Source of the DNA: CAYGWP01 sp964353455
GTDB lineage: Bacteria > Planctomycetota > Phycisphaerae > FEN-1346
Direction of reading: 5' to 3'
NCBI GenBank assembly: GCA_964353455.1
Contig: CAYGWP010000220.1
Coordinates: 1 to 7,553, forward strand
DNA length: 7,553 nucleotides
Each line of letters starts with the position of its first letter. Within the stretch, counting starts at the first letter, position 1. The position numbers were made by a program, and so were the translations under genes. Shown here one piece after another: positions 5,769 through 7,553 of this stretch. Under the pieces are notes generated by a model. The model had not been told where the DNA came from, made no database searches, and saw only the letters and a program-made list of their open reading frames with translations.

Positions 5769-6173
5769 TCAACGGGAAGGCTTCTTGCGCGGAGTCCGAC
5801 GCGGGGCGCCCGCGCGGAGGGACTTGGTGGCGGCGAGGAACGTTTCGAACCGCTTCTCGATGCAGCCGTCGAGACCGTCGCGGAACCGGCGGTATGCGGC
5901 CACCAGCGTCCCGGCGGCAGGGGTAAGGCGCACGCCGCCGCCGTCCGGGCCGCCGACCCGGCGCTCCACGAGGGCCACGCCGAGGCGGTCCTCCATTCCG
6001 CGGAGCCGGCCCCAAAGACCGCGGTAACTCATTCCGAGGGCCGCGGCCGTGGCGCGGAGCGACCCGGTCCGGTCGATGAGTTCGAGCCAGCGGCACTTGC
6101 CGTCGCCGAAGACCGGCTCGTCGCCGAGTTCCACCCAGACCTTCAACTTCGCGGAGAGGCGTTTGCGTTTCAT
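5769..6173 (-). CDS. ModE-type winged-helix transcriptional regulator (stand-alone DNA-binding domain)
   Basis: Starting at the ATG at 6173 the protein has 134 residues. It begins MKRKRLSAKLKVWVELGDEPVFGDGK, the pattern of the ModE/LysR-like N-terminal domain. A helix-turn-helix follows (TGSLRATAAALGMSYRGLWGRLRGMEDRLG, about residues 36-65), then the wing (LVERRVGGPDGGGVRLTP, about 69-86). The molybdate-binding TOBE domains of full-length ModE are absent, as in many small 'winged helix-turn-helix' ModE-like proteins, so the ligand, if any, is unknown. The C-terminal tail is Arg/Lys-rich (RRTPRKKPSR). An in-frame ATG at 6203 would add ten residues (MLQHLPWGRR) that do not look like the family and has no ribosome binding site. 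The chosen start has a weak GGGGA six bases upstream. The gene follows galE by 66 nt and precedes the PEP-CTERM promoter. Confidence 0.8.
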   Translation of the reverse strand: MKRKRLSAKLKVWVELGDEPVFGDGKCRWLELIDRTGSLRATAAALGMSYRGLWGRLRGMEDRLGVALVERRVGGPDGGGVRLTPAAGTLVAAYRRFRDGLDGCIEKRFETFLAATKSLRAGAPRRTPRKKPSR

Positions 6174-6214
6174 CCTTCGTCCCCAAGGCAAGTGCTGCAA
6201 CATTTCGAGTGTGC

Positions 6215-6234
6215 CCCGCCGCTGCCGCGGCGGG
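6215..6234 (-). terminator. Hairpin after galE, possible terminator or attenuator
   Basis: A perfect 8-bp inverted repeat, CCCGCCGC (6215-6222) and GCGGCGGG (6227-6234), has a 4-nt loop and begins 5 nt after the galE stop. No T-run follows on the - strand, so transcription may continue into the ModE-like gene and the hairpin may instead reduce its expression. Confidence 0.4.
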
Positions 6235-6239
6235 CTGGG

Positions 6240-7220
6240 TCAGTCGCCGTATCCGTCGGAATGCGACTGGTGCCATCGCCAGGCGGTCTCGATGATGGTC
6301 GAGAGTTGCGGGAACCGCGGTTTCCACCCCAGTTCGCGCATGATGCGCTCGCTTGAGGCCACCAGCGACGGCGGATCGCCTGGGCGGCGCGGGCCTTCCT
6401 TGACGGCAATCGCGCGGCCGGTCACGCGGCGGGCCGTTTCGATGACTTCTCGCACGGAGTAGCCGGCGCCACTACCGAGGTTGAACGTAAGGCCCCTGCC
6501 CGGCTGTATCGCCTCCATCGCCAGGATGTGGGCCTGGGCCAAATCATAGACATGAATATAATCGCGGATGCACGTGCCGTCGGGCGTGGGGTAGTCCGTG
6601 CCGAAGACCGACACGGCGTCGCGCTTCCCCAGCGCGGCCTGAAGGACGATCGGCACCAGGTGCGTCTCGGGGTCGTGGTCCTCGCCTATCTTCGCGTCGG
6701 GGGCCGCCCCGGCGGCGTTGAAGTACCGGAGCGATGCGTACCCAATGCCGTATGCGCCGGCGTAGTACGCCAGGGCGCGCTCGAAATCCAACTTGGTCTG
6801 GCCATAGGCGTTGATGGGCTCGGCCGGGTGGTCCTCGGGGATCGGCGTCTCGACGGGGTTTCCGTAGGTGGCCGCCGAGGACGAGAAGACGATCCGCGGC
6901 ACGGCGGCCTTCCGCATGGCCGCCGCAAGGTGCAGGCTGGCGATGACGTTGTTGGAATAGTACTTCTGCGGCTCCTTCATGCTCTCGGGGACGGAGCAAC
7001 TTGCGGCGAAGTGCATGACGCAGTCGAAGCCGCCAGCCAGCCCCTCGGCCAGGCGCCGCTCGTCCATCAGGTCGCCCTCGAACAGCGTGCCGCGCGGCAC
7101 GGCGGCCTTGTGGCCCTCCGAGAGGTTGTCGAAAACCCGGACGCGGTGGCCGGCCTCAACGAGCAGGCGCACCGTGTGGCTGCCGATGTACCCGGCCCCT
7201 CCGGTTACGAAGACGTTCAT
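6240..7220 (-). CDS. galE: UDP-glucose 4-epimerase
   Basis: The protein has 326 residues, close to the usual 330-340. It is a cytoplasmic extended short-chain dehydrogenase that interconverts UDP-glucose and UDP-galactose with bound NAD. The Rossmann motif TGGAGYIGSH is at residues 6-15. The catalytic serine lies in FSSSAATYG (Ser115 by comparison with E. coli GalE Ser124), and the YxxxK pair is Tyr139/Lys143 (AYGQTK). Substrate-binding motifs LRYFNAAGA (164-172), GTDYPTPDGTCIRDYIHVYDLA (207-228) and FNLGSGAGYSV (246-256) are all present, so the enzyme should be active. AAGGAGG lies 10 nt before the ATG. The start overlaps the stop of the UDP-glucuronate decarboxylase-like gene in ATGA, so the two are translated together. 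It would supply UDP-galactose for glycan or exopolysaccharide synthesis, or serve galactose use. Epimerases acting on N-acetylated or acidic UDP-sugars belong to the same family and cannot be excluded. Confidence 0.93.
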   Translation of the reverse strand: MNVFVTGGAGYIGSHTVRLLVEAGHRVRVFDNLSEGHKAAVPRGTLFEGDLMDERRLAEGLAGGFDCVMHFAASCSVPESMKEPQKYYSNNVIASLHLAAAMRKAAVPRIVFSSSAATYGNPVETPIPEDHPAEPINAYGQTKLDFERALAYYAGAYGIGYASLRYFNAAGAAPDAKIGEDHDPETHLVPIVLQAALGKRDAVSVFGTDYPTPDGTCIRDYIHVYDLAQAHILAMEAIQPGRGLTFNLGSGAGYSVREVIETARRVTGRAIAVKEGPRRPGDPPSLVASSERIMRELGWKPRFPQLSTIIETAWRWHQSHSDGYGD

Positions 7221-7553
7221 GCGGGCGGTTCCTCCTTGCGGTAGTAGTCGATGGTGCGGCGAAGGCCCTCGGCGCGGGGCACAGCCGGCTGCCAGCCGAG
7301 GATGCGGCGCGCAAGCGCGATGTCCGGCCGCCGGCGGGCCGGATCGTCCTGGGGCAGCGGCCCGAACTCGATCCGGCTCGACGAACCTGTCAGGCAGACC
7401 ACCTCGCGCGCAAGGTCCAGCACCGTCATTTCATCGGGGTTGCCGAGGTTGACCGGCCCCGTGTAGTCCGCCTCGGCCAGGCGCACGAGGGCCTCGACCA
7501 TGTCGGAGACGTAGCAGAAACTGCGCGTCTGTGCGCCCGTGCCGAAGACGACG
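7217..7553 (-). CDS. UDP-glucuronate decarboxylase-like NAD-dependent sugar epimerase/dehydratase (C-terminal part)
   Basis: Only the last 111 residues are visible; the start and the Rossmann/YxxxK catalytic part lie beyond base 7553. The visible part starts VVFGTGAQTRSFCYVSDMVEAL, matching the G-x-G-x-Q-T-R-S-F-x-Y-V-x-D-L/M-V-E-G/A motif of UDP-glucuronate decarboxylases (UXS, making UDP-xylose). It continues with GPVNLGNPDEMTVLDLA and the C-terminal pattern DDPARRRPDIALARRILGWQP, in which the family normally has K at the second arginine-rich position (QRKPDI). The ATG at 7501 is internal, since the frame and conserved sequence run on to the window edge. Related dTDP-glucose 4,6-dehydratases share parts of these motifs and are the main alternative. 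The 4-nt overlap with galE indicates a nucleotide-sugar operon. Confidence 0.82.
   Translation of the reverse strand, partial: VVFGTGAQTRSFCYVSDMVEALVRLAEADYTGPVNLGNPDEMTVLDLAREVVCLTGSSSRIEFGPLPQDDPARRRPDIALARRILGWQPAVPRAEGLRRTIDYYRKEEPPA

Noticed and set aside
4942..6327. 461-codon open frame on the - strand
   Set aside because: It runs out of phase through the ModE-like and PEP-CTERM genes, is dominated by Arg/Gly/Pro/His, and crosses the intergenic promoter.
1..7553. CRISPR arrays, tRNA or rRNA genes, insertion sequences, long repeats
   Set aside because: No spaced direct repeats, cloverleaf sequences, transposase motifs or terminal inverted repeats were seen on reading both strands.

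Overview
The window is GC-rich (roughly two thirds G+C, with strongly G/C-ending codons) and almost fully coding. The combination of a DUF6599-type protein, a GH50-like agarase, a PEP-CTERM (exosortase) substrate, a type II pseudopilin with an FTLPE-like leader and nucleotide-sugar epimerases points to a heterotrophic, polysaccharide-degrading bacterium of the Planctomycetota/PVC kind. This placement is an inference from gene content, since no ribosomal marker is present.

Left part, + strand (1-2911): the 3' part of a DUF6599 gene runs to 813. Four bases later comes a secreted GH50-like beta-agarase/galactanase gene. The agarase reading frame runs from 818 to 2911 but carries an in-frame TAA at 2393-2395. 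This stop separates the putative acid/base glutamate (readthrough residue 452) from the putative nucleophile (readthrough residue 600). The gene is therefore a recent pseudogene, a sequencing or assembly error, or (least likely) a readthrough gene.

Middle, - strand (2982-5639): a compact four-gene operon read right to left. It encodes a PEP-CTERM surface protein, a pseudopilin (16-nt overlap), a short TiaS-like kinase-fold protein (9-nt gap) and a six-helix membrane protein (1-nt gap). A good sigma70-type promoter lies at 5720-5748, and its leader can form three small hairpins. The AGG-AGG codons for the basic C-terminus of the PEP-CTERM protein also form the Shine-Dalgarno of the pseudopilin. 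The TiaS-like/membrane-protein pair is the least explained part of the window.

Right part, - strand (5769-7553): a UDP-glucuronate decarboxylase-like gene (5' end outside the window) overlaps galE by 4 nt. Together they suggest nucleotide-sugar supply for exopolysaccharide or glycan synthesis. After galE there is a GC-rich hairpin and then a stand-alone ModE-type winged-helix regulator, which sits directly upstream of the PEP-CTERM operon promoter. No gene-free stretch longer than 300 bases exists. No tRNA, rRNA, CRISPR, insertion sequence or origin was seen.
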